Assembly (NCBI RefSeq): GCF_050483325.1 | Contig: NZ_JBCMYF010000008.1 | Span: 1-64,000 of the forward strand | From: Bacillus_P idriensis_A | Lineage (GTDB): Bacteria > Bacillota > Bacilli > Bacillales > Bacillaceae | DNA length: 64,000 nucleotides | Reading direction: 5' to 3' | Part shown: piece by piece, positions 15,595-25,263 of the stretch | How positions within the stretch are numbered: the stretch's first letter is position 1 | Layout: each line of letters opens with the position of its first letter | Made by a program: the position numbers and the translations under genes | The notes under the pieces: generated by a model | What the model was told of the DNA's origin: nothing | Databases searched by the model: none | The model's input: only the letters and a program-made list of their open reading frames with translations

Positions 15595-16659
15595 ATGCTT
15601 GAATTAGCGGCTCTTGCCATCAGTCTCTTTTTTGCAATGAATATAGGGGCAAGCGGTGCTGCTGCCTCGATGGGTGTTGCTTACGGGTCAGGTGCAGTCC
15701 CAAAAGCAAGGCATGCCCTATTGATATGCGCAGCCGGGGTCTTTGCCGGTGCGGTGCTGGGAGGCGGAGAAGTTGTAAAGACAATCAGCGGAGGCATCAT
15801 ACCTCAGGACATCATTAATGTGAAAATCGTGCTGATTATTATTCTATCTGCGACAAGCTCCCTGTTTTTTGCAAACTTGCTCGGCATTCCGCTTTCTACC
15901 AGTGAAGTTACGGTTGGGGCGGTAGTAGGAGTCGGCATTGCGTATCAGGTGCTGTTTGTTAATTCACTGCTGGTCATTATGATGTTTTGGGTGATCGTTC
16001 CTGTTGCTGCTTTCGGTATATCCTGGATTTTCGGCAAAGGACTCTATAAGCTGCAGAATAAGGGGTTTTTGCATGATCGGCCTTGGCTAACCGGCATTTT
16101 GATTCTTGCAGGATTTCTTGAAGCCTTCTCTGCGGGGATGAATAATGTCGCAAATGCAGTTGGTCCTCTTGTAGGAGCAGGCTTAATCACTGTTTCAAAA
16201 GGAACGTGGATCGGAGGCGCTTTTGTAGCCCTTGGAGCTATTTTCCTTGGAAAAAAAGTACTTGAGACCAATGGCAAAAAAATTACCAGATACTCAAAGC
16301 CTGAAGGGATATTAATCTCGGGAACAGGTGCCGGTCTCGTTATTATCAGTTCCATTTTCGGATTGCCTGTTCCGCTCACTCAGGTTACTTCATCAGCAAT
16401 TATCGGGCTTGGGATGGCGAAAAATGGAAGCGAAATTCTTCATAAGCATATCGTGAAGAAGATTGTCCGTATATGGATTGTTTCACCTTTATTTTCACTT
16501 GCCATTTCTTATTTCTTAGTCAAATTATTTTTAGAAAGTGATCTTTATTCAATCGTCGTTCTTGTCAGTGTCATGCTTGCAACCCTGGGAGCACTCAGTT
16601 TGATGAAGGCTATAAAAGAGGAAAAGCGGGCAGTGCATGAAGAAGGCGGGGGCATTTAG
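15595..16659 (+). CDS. cysP: Sulfate permease of the PiT (inorganic phosphate transporter) family
   Basis: The 354-residue membrane protein has about ten hydrophobic segments and the duplicated PiT signature (N-terminal NIGASGAAASMGVAYGSG; GMNNVANAVGPLVGAG in the second half). The length equals that of B. subtilis CysP, a proven sulfate transporter from this otherwise phosphate-specific family. The position between cysH and sat supports sulfate as substrate. AAGGAG lies ahead of ATG 15595, 12 nt after cysH. Confidence 0.93.
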   Translation: MLELAALAISLFFAMNIGASGAAASMGVAYGSGAVPKARHALLICAAGVFAGAVLGGGEVVKTISGGIIPQDIINVKIVLIIILSATSSLFFANLLGIPLSTSEVTVGAVVGVGIAYQVLFVNSLLVIMMFWVIVPVAAFGISWIFGKGLYKLQNKGFLHDRPWLTGILILAGFLEAFSAGMNNVANAVGPLVGAGLITVSKGTWIGGAFVALGAIFLGKKVLETNGKKITRYSKPEGILISGTGAGLVIISSIFGLPVPLTQVTSSAIIGLGMAKNGSEILHKHIVKKIVRIWIVSPLFSLAISYFLVKLFLESDLYSIVVLVSVMLATLGALSLMKAIKEEKRAVHEEGGGI

Positions 16660-16703
16660 CGTTAAAACCAATTAAAATGGTATGTTTAGGAGGAAATATA
16701 AAA

Positions 16704-17843
16704 ATGAGTTTACAGCCGCATGGAGGACTACTAATACAAGCATATAACCCGGAGGAAAAATATCAGGAGATCACAGCGCAAATTGAAATTGATGCAATGG
16801 CATTAAGTGACTTGGAATTAATCGGCATTGGAGCATACAGCCCGCTTGAAGGATTTCTGTCACAGAAAGATTATGAGCAGGTCGTAAATGAGATGAGACT
16901 TGCCTCAGGGACTGTCTGGAGCATCCCGATTACATTGCCTGTTTCAAGGGAAACAGCTGAGAGATTAATAGTCGGAGAAAAAGCAAGACTGCTATACAAT
17001 GGAGAGGTATATGGCCTGATACAGGTTGAGGATGTATATGAACCAGACAAAGCGATTGAAGCCATAAACGTTTATGGAACGGCAGACCTTGCACATCCTG
17101 GCGTAAAAAAAATGCATGAGCGGGAAAATATCTATGTAGGCGGCAAAATCACGCTGCTGAAACGACCAGAAAAACCGTTTAAGCAATACACGTTCGATCC
17201 GCTTGAAACACGTGAAATTTTCAAAAGCAAAGGCTGGAAGACAGTTGTTGGATTCCAAACCAGGAATCCTGTTCACAGAGCGCATGAATATATTCAGAAA
17301 TCAGCCCTTGAAACGGTAGATGGATTATTTTTAAATCCGCTTGTAGGGGAAACAAAATCAGATGATATTTCAGCTGCAATTAGAATGGAGAGCTATGAGG
17401 TTCTTCTTAGAAACTACTATCCGGAAGAACGGGTTGAGCTTGGCGTATTCCCTGCAGCGATGCGATATGCCGGACCAAGAGAAGCCATCTTCCATGCCAT
17501 TGTCCGCAAAAATTACGGCTGCACTCATTTTATCGTAGGAAGAGACCACGCCGGTGTAGGTGATTACTACGGAACGTATGATGCCCAGAAGATTTTTGAT
17601 CAATTTGAGGAGCAGGAGCTTGGAATCAAGCCGCTGAAATTCGATCACAGCTTCTACTGCAGCAAATGCGAAGGAATGGCGACAACGAAAACTTGTCCTC
17701 ATGACAGCTCCGCACATATCATTCTATCAGGAACAAAGGTAAGGCAAATGCTGAGAAATGGCGAAGTTCCGCCAAGCACGTTCAGCCGCCCTGAAGTCAT
17801 TGAGGTTTTAATAAACGGACTTAAAAAAGAAGTCGTTTCATAA
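16704..17843 (+). CDS. sat: Sulfate adenylyltransferase
   Basis: The 379-residue ATP sulfurylase makes APS from sulfate and ATP. The nucleotide-binding motif QTRNPVHRAHEY (from about 185) contains the H191-R-A-H194 pair, and GRDHAGVGDYYG is the second family signature. A zinc-ribbon-like CSKC...C cluster is visible in FYCSKCEG...TCPH. The start is ATG 16704 behind AGGAGG; the frame is open 27 nt further 5'. It is the third gene of the cys cluster. Confidence 0.96.
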   Translation: MSLQPHGGLLIQAYNPEEKYQEITAQIEIDAMALSDLELIGIGAYSPLEGFLSQKDYEQVVNEMRLASGTVWSIPITLPVSRETAERLIVGEKARLLYNGEVYGLIQVEDVYEPDKAIEAINVYGTADLAHPGVKKMHERENIYVGGKITLLKRPEKPFKQYTFDPLETREIFKSKGWKTVVGFQTRNPVHRAHEYIQKSALETVDGLFLNPLVGETKSDDISAAIRMESYEVLLRNYYPEERVELGVFPAAMRYAGPREAIFHAIVRKNYGCTHFIVGRDHAGVGDYYGTYDAQKIFDQFEEQELGIKPLKFDHSFYCSKCEGMATTKTCPHDSSAHIILSGTKVRQMLRNGEVPPSTFSRPEVIEVLINGLKKEVVS

Positions 17844-17859
17844 GAAGGGAGAAACAGCG

Positions 17860-18453
17860 ATGAGCAGCAATATTGTATGGCACGAATCCTCTATTTCAAA
17901 ACAAGAGAGACGAGATAAAAATAAGCACCAGAGTTTTATCCTTTGGTTTACAGGGCTGTCAGCATCCGGCAAATCTTCTGTTGCGAATGCTTTTGCACGG
18001 ACTTTATTTGACCGCGGCGCACAGGCATTTGTTCTTGATGGGGATAACGTGCGCCATGGCCTGAATCAGGATCTTGGCTTTAACGAGACAGACCGCAAGG
18101 AAAATATCAGACGGATTGGAGAAGTTTCGAGACTGTTTGTTGAAAGCGGCCAGATTGTCTTAACCGCTTTTATCTCTCCTTATCGTGCTGACCGTGATCT
18201 TGTACGAGAATTGGTAGAAAAAGATGAATTCCTTGAAGTCTATATTAAATGTTCGATTGAAGAATGTGAGAAACGCGATCCAAAAGGACTTTATAAAAAA
18301 GCGAGAAATGAAGAAATCAAACATTTTACAGGAATCAGTGCACCGTATGAAGAGCCTGCTAATCCTGAAATTGTCCTGGATACAGAAAAATATTCAATTG
18401 AAGACTGTGTCAAACAATTAACGAAAACCTTAATTGAGAAGGGTTTGATTTAA
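17860..18453 (+). CDS. cysC: Adenylyl-sulfate (APS) kinase
   Basis: The 197-residue P-loop kinase phosphorylates APS to PAPS. Walker A is GLSASGKS (32-39), FVLDGDNVRHGLN binds APS, and the FISPYRADR motif around 104-112 is typical of the family. It follows sat by 16 nt with an AAGGGAG SD. A 156-nt gap separates it from the siroheme genes. Confidence 0.96.
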   Translation: MSSNIVWHESSISKQERRDKNKHQSFILWFTGLSASGKSSVANAFARTLFDRGAQAFVLDGDNVRHGLNQDLGFNETDRKENIRRIGEVSRLFVESGQIVLTAFISPYRADRDLVRELVEKDEFLEVYIKCSIEECEKRDPKGLYKKARNEEIKHFTGISAPYEEPANPEIVLDTEKYSIEDCVKQLTKTLIEKGLI

Positions 18454-18502
18454 AGGTTTTCAACTAAGGTCTGAATATCCAGGAAAAAAAACCTCAAAAC
18501 AT

Positions 18503-18530
18503 TTGAATTTATTGTTATATTATTCAATAA
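18503..18530. other. Nested inverted repeats in the cysC-sumT gap
   Basis: In an A+T-rich gap of 156 nt, TTGAAT (18503-18508) pairs with ATTCAA (18522-18527) and TTATTG (18509-18514) pairs with CAATAA (18525-18530). This could be an operator or a weak hairpin ahead of the siroheme genes. No convincing -10/-35 pair was found in the gap. Confidence 0.35.
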
Positions 18531-18609
18531 GAATATCAAATCATCAATGAAGGCAGCTGTCTCATCATGAAAAGCGGGACATTTGCGTGTTAGTAAGGAG
18601 GGTCTATCC

Positions 18610-19386
18610 ATGGGAAAGGTCTATTTAGTTGGAGCGGGGCCTGGTGATCCTGAGCTGATCACGCTCAAAGCCATCAAATGCATCCAGCAGGCAGATGTTA
18701 TTTTGTATGATCGCCTCGTCAATAAAGAGCTGCTTTCCTATGCTAAAAAGGAGGCAGACCTCATCTATTGCGGCAAGCTCCCTGACTATCATTTAATGAA
18801 GCAGGAAACGATTCATCACTTCTTAATCCGTTATGCGAAAAGCGGCAAGATCGTAACCCGTTTAAAAGGGGGAGATCCGTTTGTTTTCGGGCGCGGGGCA
18901 GAAGAAGCAGAAGCACTTGCAAAACAGAAGATTCCGTTTGAAATTGTGCCTGGCATCACCTCGGGCATAGCAGCGGCTGCCTATGCAGGAATTCCTGTTA
19001 CGCACAGGGATGTAAGTGCAAGCGTTGCTTTTGTAACAGGCCATCACAAAAATGATGAAAAAGAAGATGAGAAGTGGGCTGGCCTTGCAAAAGGCATAGA
19101 TACGCTGGCGATTTATATGGGCGTCGGCAATCTTCCATATATTCAGGAGCAGCTCTTAAAAAATGGAAAAAGCAAAGAGACGCCAGTAGCGCTCGTTCAC
19201 TGGGGAACAACAGATGTTCAGAAAACGGTCACAGGCACACTTGAAAATATTCTGGATGTTGTCTGTGAAGAGAAGATAAAAAATCCAAGTATGATTATTA
19301 TCGGAGAAGTAGTCCGCTACCGCGAGAAGATTAAGTGGTTTGAAGAAAAATTGCAGACTTCATCTCCCATCAGCGAGGCGTTATAA
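18610..19386 (+). CDS. sumT: Uroporphyrinogen-III C-methyltransferase
   Basis: The 258-residue SAM-dependent enzyme methylates uroporphyrinogen III twice to precorrin-2, the first step of siroheme synthesis. Family motifs are VGAGPGDPELIT near the N-terminus, RLKGGDPFVFGRG, and the VPGITSG loop. The start ATG 18610 has AAGGAGGG about 8 nt upstream; the frame is open 27 nt further 5'. Siroheme is the cofactor of assimilatory sulfite reductase, which explains its placement after the sulfate-reduction genes. Confidence 0.96.
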   Translation: MGKVYLVGAGPGDPELITLKAIKCIQQADVILYDRLVNKELLSYAKKEADLIYCGKLPDYHLMKQETIHHFLIRYAKSGKIVTRLKGGDPFVFGRGAEEAEALAKQKIPFEIVPGITSGIAAAAYAGIPVTHRDVSASVAFVTGHHKNDEKEDEKWAGLAKGIDTLAIYMGVGNLPYIQEQLLKNGKSKETPVALVHWGTTDVQKTVTGTLENILDVVCEEKIKNPSMIIIGEVVRYREKIKWFEEKLQTSSPISEAL

Positions 19387-19387
19387 A

Positions 19388-20173
19388 ATGAAACAAGCTG
19401 TATTATATGTTTGTCATGGCAGCCGTGTGAAGGAAGCCTGTGATGAAGCCATTGCTTTTATCGAGAGAACGCAAAAGCATATTCATGCTGATATTCAGGA
19501 AATCTGTTTTCTTGAACTGGCAGAGCCTTCTATTGAAGAAGGGTTCGCTTCCTGCATCAAGCAAGGAGCCACAAATGTTGCCGTGGTTCCATTATTATTG
19601 CTTACGGCTGTTCATGCAAAAGAGGACATTCCTTTGGAAGTGAAAAAGGCTGCAGAAAATTATCCGGAAGTTGCAGTTACATATGGCTTGCCTATCGGGG
19701 TGCACCAAAAGATGGCAGGAAGCATCATGAATCGAATCTATGAACAGGGAAGACCAGATGCAGAATCGATCATCGTTCTGATTGGACGCGGCAGCTCAGA
19801 CCCTGACGTAGTAAGAGATTTGACAGCCATAAGTGAACTTGTAAAGAGTGAGGCGGGTGTCAGCAAGGTAGAAATCTGCTTTTTGACTGCTGCAAAACCG
19901 AGCTTTGATGAGATGCTTTCAAATCTTTCGCTTCTCAAAGAAAAAACGGTTTTCCTGGTTCCTTATTTATTATTTACAGGGCTGCTAATGAGGGAAATTC
20001 AGACAAAGGCTGATAAGCTTGATCATAAAAAAATCAGGGTCTGCCGGTACCTGGGCTATGATTCTGAAGTTGAACAAGTTTTTGCCGAGAGAGTGAAGTC
20101 AGCAATCAATAATCATGATTCAAAATATACGTTCACATATGGAGAGACATCCGATGCTGCCATTAATGGTTGA
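19388..20173 (+). CDS. sirB: Sirohydrochlorin ferrochelatase
   Basis: The 261-residue CbiX-like chelatase inserts iron into sirohydrochlorin. H10 in VCHGSR and H76 in LTAVHAKEDIP correspond to the two metal-site histidines of B. subtilis SirB. The start is ATG 19388, only 1 nt after the sumT stop; the longer frame would run inside sumT. It overlaps sirC by 20 nt. Confidence 0.94.
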   Translation: MKQAVLYVCHGSRVKEACDEAIAFIERTQKHIHADIQEICFLELAEPSIEEGFASCIKQGATNVAVVPLLLLTAVHAKEDIPLEVKKAAENYPEVAVTYGLPIGVHQKMAGSIMNRIYEQGRPDAESIIVLIGRGSSDPDVVRDLTAISELVKSEAGVSKVEICFLTAAKPSFDEMLSNLSLLKEKTVFLVPYLLFTGLLMREIQTKADKLDHKKIRVCRYLGYDSEVEQVFAERVKSAINNHDSKYTFTYGETSDAAING

Positions 20174-20714
20174 TGTCCGAAATCGTCTGGTTATCGTCAT
20201 TGGCGGCGGGAAAATTGCTTACAGAAGACTTACTGTATTTTTAAAGCAAGGTGCAATAATAAAGGTGATCAGTCCGGCCGTGATCGAAGAAATCAACTAT
20301 CTTCACGCTCAATCACAAATTGAGTGGAAGCAAAAAGAAGCAGATAAAGGCGATTTACAAGAAGCATTCATGATTGTTGCTGCAACTGACAGCAAAGAAG
20401 TGAATGCCTGGGCTGCAAGGGAAGCGGGCGAACATCAGCTTGTCAACATTGCCGGTGAGTCAGAGCTTGGCAATATTCAAGTTCCTTCTTTTCATCAGCG
20501 TGGGAGATTGACGCTTGCAGTGTCAACAGGCGGGGCAAGTCCGACACTTGCGAAAGATATATCGAAGCAATTTTTTGATCAGTTTGATGAAACGTTTTAT
20601 GATCGATTAGATAGCCTCTTTAAAGAACGGGAAAAAATTAAAGCTTCAGATCTTAGTCAGGATGAAAAGAAAAGACTGTTAATTCAGCTTGCAAAAAAAA
20701 GCATGGACTCATAA
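20154..20714 (+). CDS. sirC: Precorrin-2 dehydrogenase / sirohydrochlorin-forming protein
   Basis: The 186-residue NAD-dependent enzyme oxidises precorrin-2 to sirohydrochlorin. A Rossmann motif (VIVIGGGKIAYRR, about 13-25) and the STGGASPTLAKDI segment near the C-terminal half are typical. ATG 20154 is preferred (product MLPLMV...), with GGAG 9 nt upstream and agreement with the B. subtilis N-terminus; an in-frame ATG at 20115 would add 13 residues. It ends at a bidirectional terminator. Confidence 0.92.
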   Translation: MLPLMVDVRNRLVIVIGGGKIAYRRLTVFLKQGAIIKVISPAVIEEINYLHAQSQIEWKQKEADKGDLQEAFMIVAATDSKEVNAWAAREAGEHQLVNIAGESELGNIQVPSFHQRGRLTLAVSTGGASPTLAKDISKQFFDQFDETFYDRLDSLFKEREKIKASDLSQDEKKRLLIQLAKKSMDS

Positions 20715-20732
20715 AGAGTCTATGCTTTTTTT
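20694..20732. terminator. Bidirectional terminator between sirC and rqcH
   Basis: AAAAAAAGCATGGACTC (20694-20710) pairs with GAGTCTATGCTTTTTTT (20716-20732) around a 5-nt loop with one mismatch or G-U. It lies across the ends of two convergent genes, and the stop codons of both are inside it. Confidence 0.92.
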
Positions 20733-22426
20733 AATTTAATGACTAAATCCGGATCAGGTGTCACATAAACGGTTTGCTGGTTGTCGTAAATGACGAAACC
20801 GGGTTTCGATCCATTCGGTTTTTTGACATGCCGTATTTTTGTGAAATCAACCGGGACAGAGCTTGAGCCTTTTGCTTTACTGAAATAAGCTGCAAGACTT
20901 GCCGCCTCTAATATCGTTTCCTCGCTTGGTTCCTGGCTTCGAATGACAACATGAGAGCCTGGTATGTCTTTTGTATGGAGCCAAATATCATCCCGTGCTG
21001 CTGTCTTATTTGTCAAGTGATCGTTTTGCTTGTTGTTTTTTCCGACAAGAATTTCCGTTCCGTCACTAGCCGCATATTTTTCAAGAATTATTTTTGCCGG
21101 CTTGTTCTTTTTATTTCCTTTTGCTTGTTTTTTCTTTAAGTAGCCGCCGTCCATCAATTCTTCTCTAATTTCTTCGATATCTTTTGGAGAAGCAGATTCA
21201 ATTTGCTGAAACACGTTTTCAAAATAGATGATTTCATTTTCAGCGAGGCTTATTTGTTCTTCAACAAAAGCAACCGATTTTTTTGCCTTATTGTATTTTT
21301 GGAAATATGCCTGTGCATTTTCAGACGGCGTCTTTTGCGGATTCAAGGTAATGCTGACCATTTCCCCGTCATAATAGTTTATGACATCTGCCGTTTTATC
21401 CCCGCGTTTTATTGCATACATATTAGCTGTAATCAGCTCGCCGCGAAGCTTGTATTTCTCTGCTTTTTCAGCATCCTTAAGCGTCGCCTGCAGCTTTTTG
21501 ATTTTTGTTTTATTTTTCTTCAGTTCATTTTGTACAAAACGTTCTAGATCATTGCCTTGCTGCTTCACTCTGTCACGGGCTGCTTTTCCATAGTAATAGC
21601 GGTCAAGCATCTCAGAAATCGAAGGGAAAACCTTGCTCGTTCCGTTTAAGTGAGTAAGGGGAAGAATATAGAAATATTCTTTATCACTTGTTTCTATCAT
21701 AGAAGCTGAGATGTCATTATTCTTAATCTCAGAAACAAGCTTTAAAAAGGATTCCGGCAGGCTGACCCTGCTTGCAAGACCTGCTCTGAACAAAATCTCT
21801 TTTGCAAAGATAGGCGAGATTCCGGCAAACTGCTGCATAAGCTGCTGATCCAATTTTCCTGAATTGAAATCAATTTTACGCAAAATCGTTTCTTCTGTCG
21901 CTTCAAAGGGATTCAGTTTATTCTGCTCAGGAGGCAGTACATATTCCTGGCCCGGCATAATCGTGCGGTGACGGTTAACAGCAGGTGAGATGTGCTTAAT
22001 GCTGTCAAGAATCATATTGCGGTCACGGTCGATGAGAAGAATGTTGCTGTGTCTGCCCATTATTTCAATAACCAGGCGCTTATAAGTTACGTCGCCGATT
22101 TCATTTCTGCCTTTCACATCAATGTACAGAATCCGTTCTAATTCAATCTGTCCGATTCTTTCTATGACTCCGCCTTCTAAATGCTTTCTGAGCAGCATGC
22201 AGAACATTGGTGGCTCACTCGGATTTTCATAGCTTTCCGTTGTTAAGTGAATTCTTGCATAGCTTGGATGGGCTGACAGCAGGAGCCTATGATTACCCCC
22301 ATTTGCCCGGATGATAAAAATCAGTTCGTTTTTATATGGCTGATGGATCTTTGAGATTCTTCCATTTTCCAGTTCTTTTTTCAATTCTTCTGTTATCGCA
22401 TATGTAAACATGCCATCAAATGACAT
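20720..22426 (-). CDS. rqcH: Ribosome quality control protein RqcH (NFACT family, YloA)
   Basis: The 568-residue protein has an N-terminal NFACT-N domain (starting SFDGMFTYA), central helix-hairpin-helix and coiled-coil parts, and a C-terminal NFACT-R domain (AARDDIWLHTKDIPGSHVVI). It binds stalled 50S-peptidyl-tRNA complexes and directs alanine tailing. Position 97-98, Asp-Arg in B. subtilis, reads Glu-Arg here (QIELERILY). ATG 22426 is chosen, with AAAAGGG 8 nt upstream; a GTG three codons earlier is less likely. It runs against its neighbours. Confidence 0.94.
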   Translation of the reverse strand: MSFDGMFTYAITEELKKELENGRISKIHQPYKNELIFIIRANGGNHRLLLSAHPSYARIHLTTESYENPSEPPMFCMLLRKHLEGGVIERIGQIELERILYIDVKGRNEIGDVTYKRLVIEIMGRHSNILLIDRDRNMILDSIKHISPAVNRHRTIMPGQEYVLPPEQNKLNPFEATEETILRKIDFNSGKLDQQLMQQFAGISPIFAKEILFRAGLASRVSLPESFLKLVSEIKNNDISASMIETSDKEYFYILPLTHLNGTSKVFPSISEMLDRYYYGKAARDRVKQQGNDLERFVQNELKKNKTKIKKLQATLKDAEKAEKYKLRGELITANMYAIKRGDKTADVINYYDGEMVSITLNPQKTPSENAQAYFQKYNKAKKSVAFVEEQISLAENEIIYFENVFQQIESASPKDIEEIREELMDGGYLKKKQAKGNKKNKPAKIILEKYAASDGTEILVGKNNKQNDHLTNKTAARDDIWLHTKDIPGSHVVIRSQEPSEETILEAASLAAYFSKAKGSSSVPVDFTKIRHVKKPNGSKPGFVIYDNQQTVYVTPDPDLVIKLKKA

Positions 22427-22569
22427 CGCAAGCACCCTTTTCTATAGGTAAGTTGGATCAAACCTCCACATTCAAATTATTATAGCATTTTTTTGGACAG
22501 GGCTGAATAAATTGACATTATAAGAGATTGTCCTACTATTCCACGTATTGAGAGGTGTAAAAAAAATTC

Positions 22570-25245
22570 ATGAAATGGCATGAAATTGGACCGGAAGAAG
22601 TTCTTCAGTCAATTAATACAAGCAGAGAAAACGGATTAACGGAAAAAGATGTTCAAAAAAGAGTGAAGCATCACGGTTACAATGAACTTAAGGAAGCTGA
22701 AAAACCTTCAGCATTTTTATTGTTTTTGGAACAGTTTAAAGATTTTATGGTGCTTGTTTTGCTGGCGGCTACATTGATTTCGGGTCTGCTTGGCGAATAT
22801 ATCGATGCTATTGCCATCATTGCCATCGTTTTAATTAATGGCATACTTGGTTTTTTTCAGGAGCGGCGTGCGGAAAAATCACTTGAAGCACTAAAAGAGA
22901 TGTCAGCGCCTCAAGTTCAGGCACTTAGAGAAGGAGAATGGACAAGACTTCAATCGAAGGATCTTGTTCCCGGAGATATTGTGAAATTTGCAAGCGGGGA
23001 CAGAATAGGCGCAGATCTGCGTTTGATTGAAGCAAAAAGCCTGGAAATAGAGGAATCTGCTTTAACGGGAGAGTCCCTTCCTGTTTCTAAATTTACGAAT
23101 GCTCTCTCAGACGGTCATGCGGGTATTGGGGATTTAACCAACATGGCCTTCATGGGAACATTAGTCACTCGCGGCAATGGGGTCGGAGTTGTGGTTGCAA
23201 CTGGCATGAATACGGCGATGGGACAGATTGCCGACTTGCTGCAGTCTGCCGAGACGATGGAAACACCGCTTCAAAGAAGACTTGAGCAGCTCGGGAAAAT
23301 CTTAATTGTTGTCGCTCTCGCATTAACTTTTCTAGTAGTGGCAGTCGGAGTTATTCAAGGACATGAGCTCTACGATATGTTTCTTGCAGGTGTATCTCTT
23401 GCTGTAGCTGCGATTCCAGAAGGCCTTCCTGCCATCGTAACCGTTGCTTTGTCACTGGGTGTTCAAAGAATGATTAAGCAAAGATCGATTGTCAGAAAGC
23501 TGCCTGCTGTAGAAACGCTTGGCTGTGCATCCGTCATTTGTTCAGATAAAACTGGAACGATGACACAAAACAAGATGACTGTTACGCATATTTGGTCCGG
23601 CGGACGCACCTGGCAGCTCAGCGGCACAGGTTATCAGCCCAAAGGCGAATTCTTCGTAAATGAACAAAAGGTATTAGTAAAGGACAATAAATCCCTTCAG
23701 CAAATTCTTACGTTTGGCATGCTTTGCAATACAGCAAACATTTATGAGAAAGATGATGACTACATTCTGGACGGAGATCCGACAGAAGGCGCCCTTGTTG
23801 TAGCTGCGATGAAAGCAGGACTTTCAAGAGAAGCACTTTCCAAGCAATTTAAAATCATCGAGGAATTTCCATTTGACTCTATCCGGAAAATGATGAGCGT
23901 CATCATCGAGGATAAAAACGGCAAGCGCTTTGTTATCACAAAAGGTGCGCCAGATATTCTTCTTCAGAAATTAGATTTTGTGCTGTGGGACGAAAAACAG
24001 CACTATATATCCTCAAAATACGAAACAAAAATAAATGAAGCGATCGATAACCTTGCATCTCAAGCACTAAGGACAATTGCGGTTGCCTTTAAGCCTGTTT
24101 CTGCTCAGGCCGTTTATCATCAGCATGAAGCAGAAAAGAATTTGGTTTTCCTGGGTCTTCAGGGAATGATCGATCCGCCGCGTCCTGAAGTAAAACAAGC
24201 AGTAAAAGAATGCAGGCAGGCAGGAATAAAAACGGTGATGATCACAGGTGACCATGTCAATACGGCAAGTGCTATTGCCAAACAGCTCGATCTCCTGCCG
24301 CCAAATGGGAAAGTAATAGACGGGGCAGCCCTGTCCGTTATGCCAAATGAGGAGCTAGTACAGATAGTAGACGATATTTATGTGTTTGCAAGGGTATCGC
24401 CTGAACACAAGCTGAAAATTGTTAAAGCGCTTCAAAGCAGAGGGCATATCGTTGCGATGACTGGAGACGGGGTAAATGATGCTCCTGCGATAAAAGCTGC
24501 TGATATTGGCATTTCAATGGGGATAACAGGAACAGATGTAGCTAAAGAAGCATCTGCCCTTGTTTTAGTCGATGATAATTTTGCCACGATCAAGCTTGCT
24601 ATTAAAGAAGGCCGGAATATCTATGAGAACATAAGGAAGTTTATCCGATATTTGCTTGCATCCAACGTCGGCGAGATTCTGGTTATGCTTTTTGCCATGC
24701 TGCTTGCGCTTCCGCTGCCCCTTGTTCCAATTCAGATTTTGTGGGTCAACCTTGTGACGGATGGTCTGCCTGCGATGGCTCTAGGATTAGATCAGCCAGA
24801 AGGAGATTTAATGCAGAGAAAACCGCGGCATCATAAGGAAGGGGTATTTGCACGGGGTCTTGGCTGGAAAGTCATTTCAAGGGGATTCCTGATTGGAATT
24901 GTGACCCTGGCTGCGTTTATGATCGTTTATCACCGGGATCCGGACAACTTGATTTATGCCCAGACGATTGCGTTTGCAACATTGGTCATGGCTCAGTTGA
25001 TTCATGTGTTTGACTGCAGAAGCGAAAGATCTGTGTTTTTAAGAAATCCGTTTGAGAATCTCTACCTTGTGGGTGCGGTTATTTCATCTGTGCTGCTGAT
25101 GCTTGCTGTAATCTACTATGCACCGATGCAGCCGGTCTTCCATACAGTCCCGATCATGGCAAGAGACTGGCTCTTGGTGCTAGGATTATCAGCCATTCCA
25201 ACTTTTTTGCTGGCAGGATCACTTTTGACAAGAAAAAAAAGTTAA
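22570..25245 (+). CDS. yloB: Calcium-transporting P-type ATPase (SERCA type, YloB)
   Basis: The 891-residue P2A ATPase has ten predicted membrane segments. The phosphorylated aspartate is D326 in CSDKTGTMT; TGES (actuator) and GDGVNDAPA (hinge) are present, and IPEGLPA in M4 and NLVTDGLPA in M6 carry calcium-site residues. B. subtilis YloB, its positional counterpart, is a vegetative calcium pump linked to spore germination and resistance. It stands alone, and GAGAGGTG lies 12 nt upstream of ATG. Confidence 0.94.
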   Translation: MKWHEIGPEEVLQSINTSRENGLTEKDVQKRVKHHGYNELKEAEKPSAFLLFLEQFKDFMVLVLLAATLISGLLGEYIDAIAIIAIVLINGILGFFQERRAEKSLEALKEMSAPQVQALREGEWTRLQSKDLVPGDIVKFASGDRIGADLRLIEAKSLEIEESALTGESLPVSKFTNALSDGHAGIGDLTNMAFMGTLVTRGNGVGVVVATGMNTAMGQIADLLQSAETMETPLQRRLEQLGKILIVVALALTFLVVAVGVIQGHELYDMFLAGVSLAVAAIPEGLPAIVTVALSLGVQRMIKQRSIVRKLPAVETLGCASVICSDKTGTMTQNKMTVTHIWSGGRTWQLSGTGYQPKGEFFVNEQKVLVKDNKSLQQILTFGMLCNTANIYEKDDDYILDGDPTEGALVVAAMKAGLSREALSKQFKIIEEFPFDSIRKMMSVIIEDKNGKRFVITKGAPDILLQKLDFVLWDEKQHYISSKYETKINEAIDNLASQALRTIAVAFKPVSAQAVYHQHEAEKNLVFLGLQGMIDPPRPEVKQAVKECRQAGIKTVMITGDHVNTASAIAKQLDLLPPNGKVIDGAALSVMPNEELVQIVDDIYVFARVSPEHKLKIVKALQSRGHIVAMTGDGVNDAPAIKAADIGISMGITGTDVAKEASALVLVDDNFATIKLAIKEGRNIYENIRKFIRYLLASNVGEILVMLFAMLLALPLPLVPIQILWVNLVTDGLPAMALGLDQPEGDLMQRKPRHHKEGVFARGLGWKVISRGFLIGIVTLAAFMIVYHRDPDNLIYAQTIAFATLVMAQLIHVFDCRSERSVFLRNPFENLYLVGAVISSVLLMLAVIYYAPMQPVFHTVPIMARDWLLVLGLSAIPTFLLAGSLLTRKKS

Positions 25246-25263
25246 AATATGCTATAATTCGAA

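Noticed and set aside
25225..25258. Promoter TTGACA...TATGCT/TATAAT for yloC
   Set aside because: It overlaps the end of yloB and its transcript would begin in the yloB terminator hairpin; the TATAAT spacing (22 nt) is wrong for the -35. Left as a possibility only.
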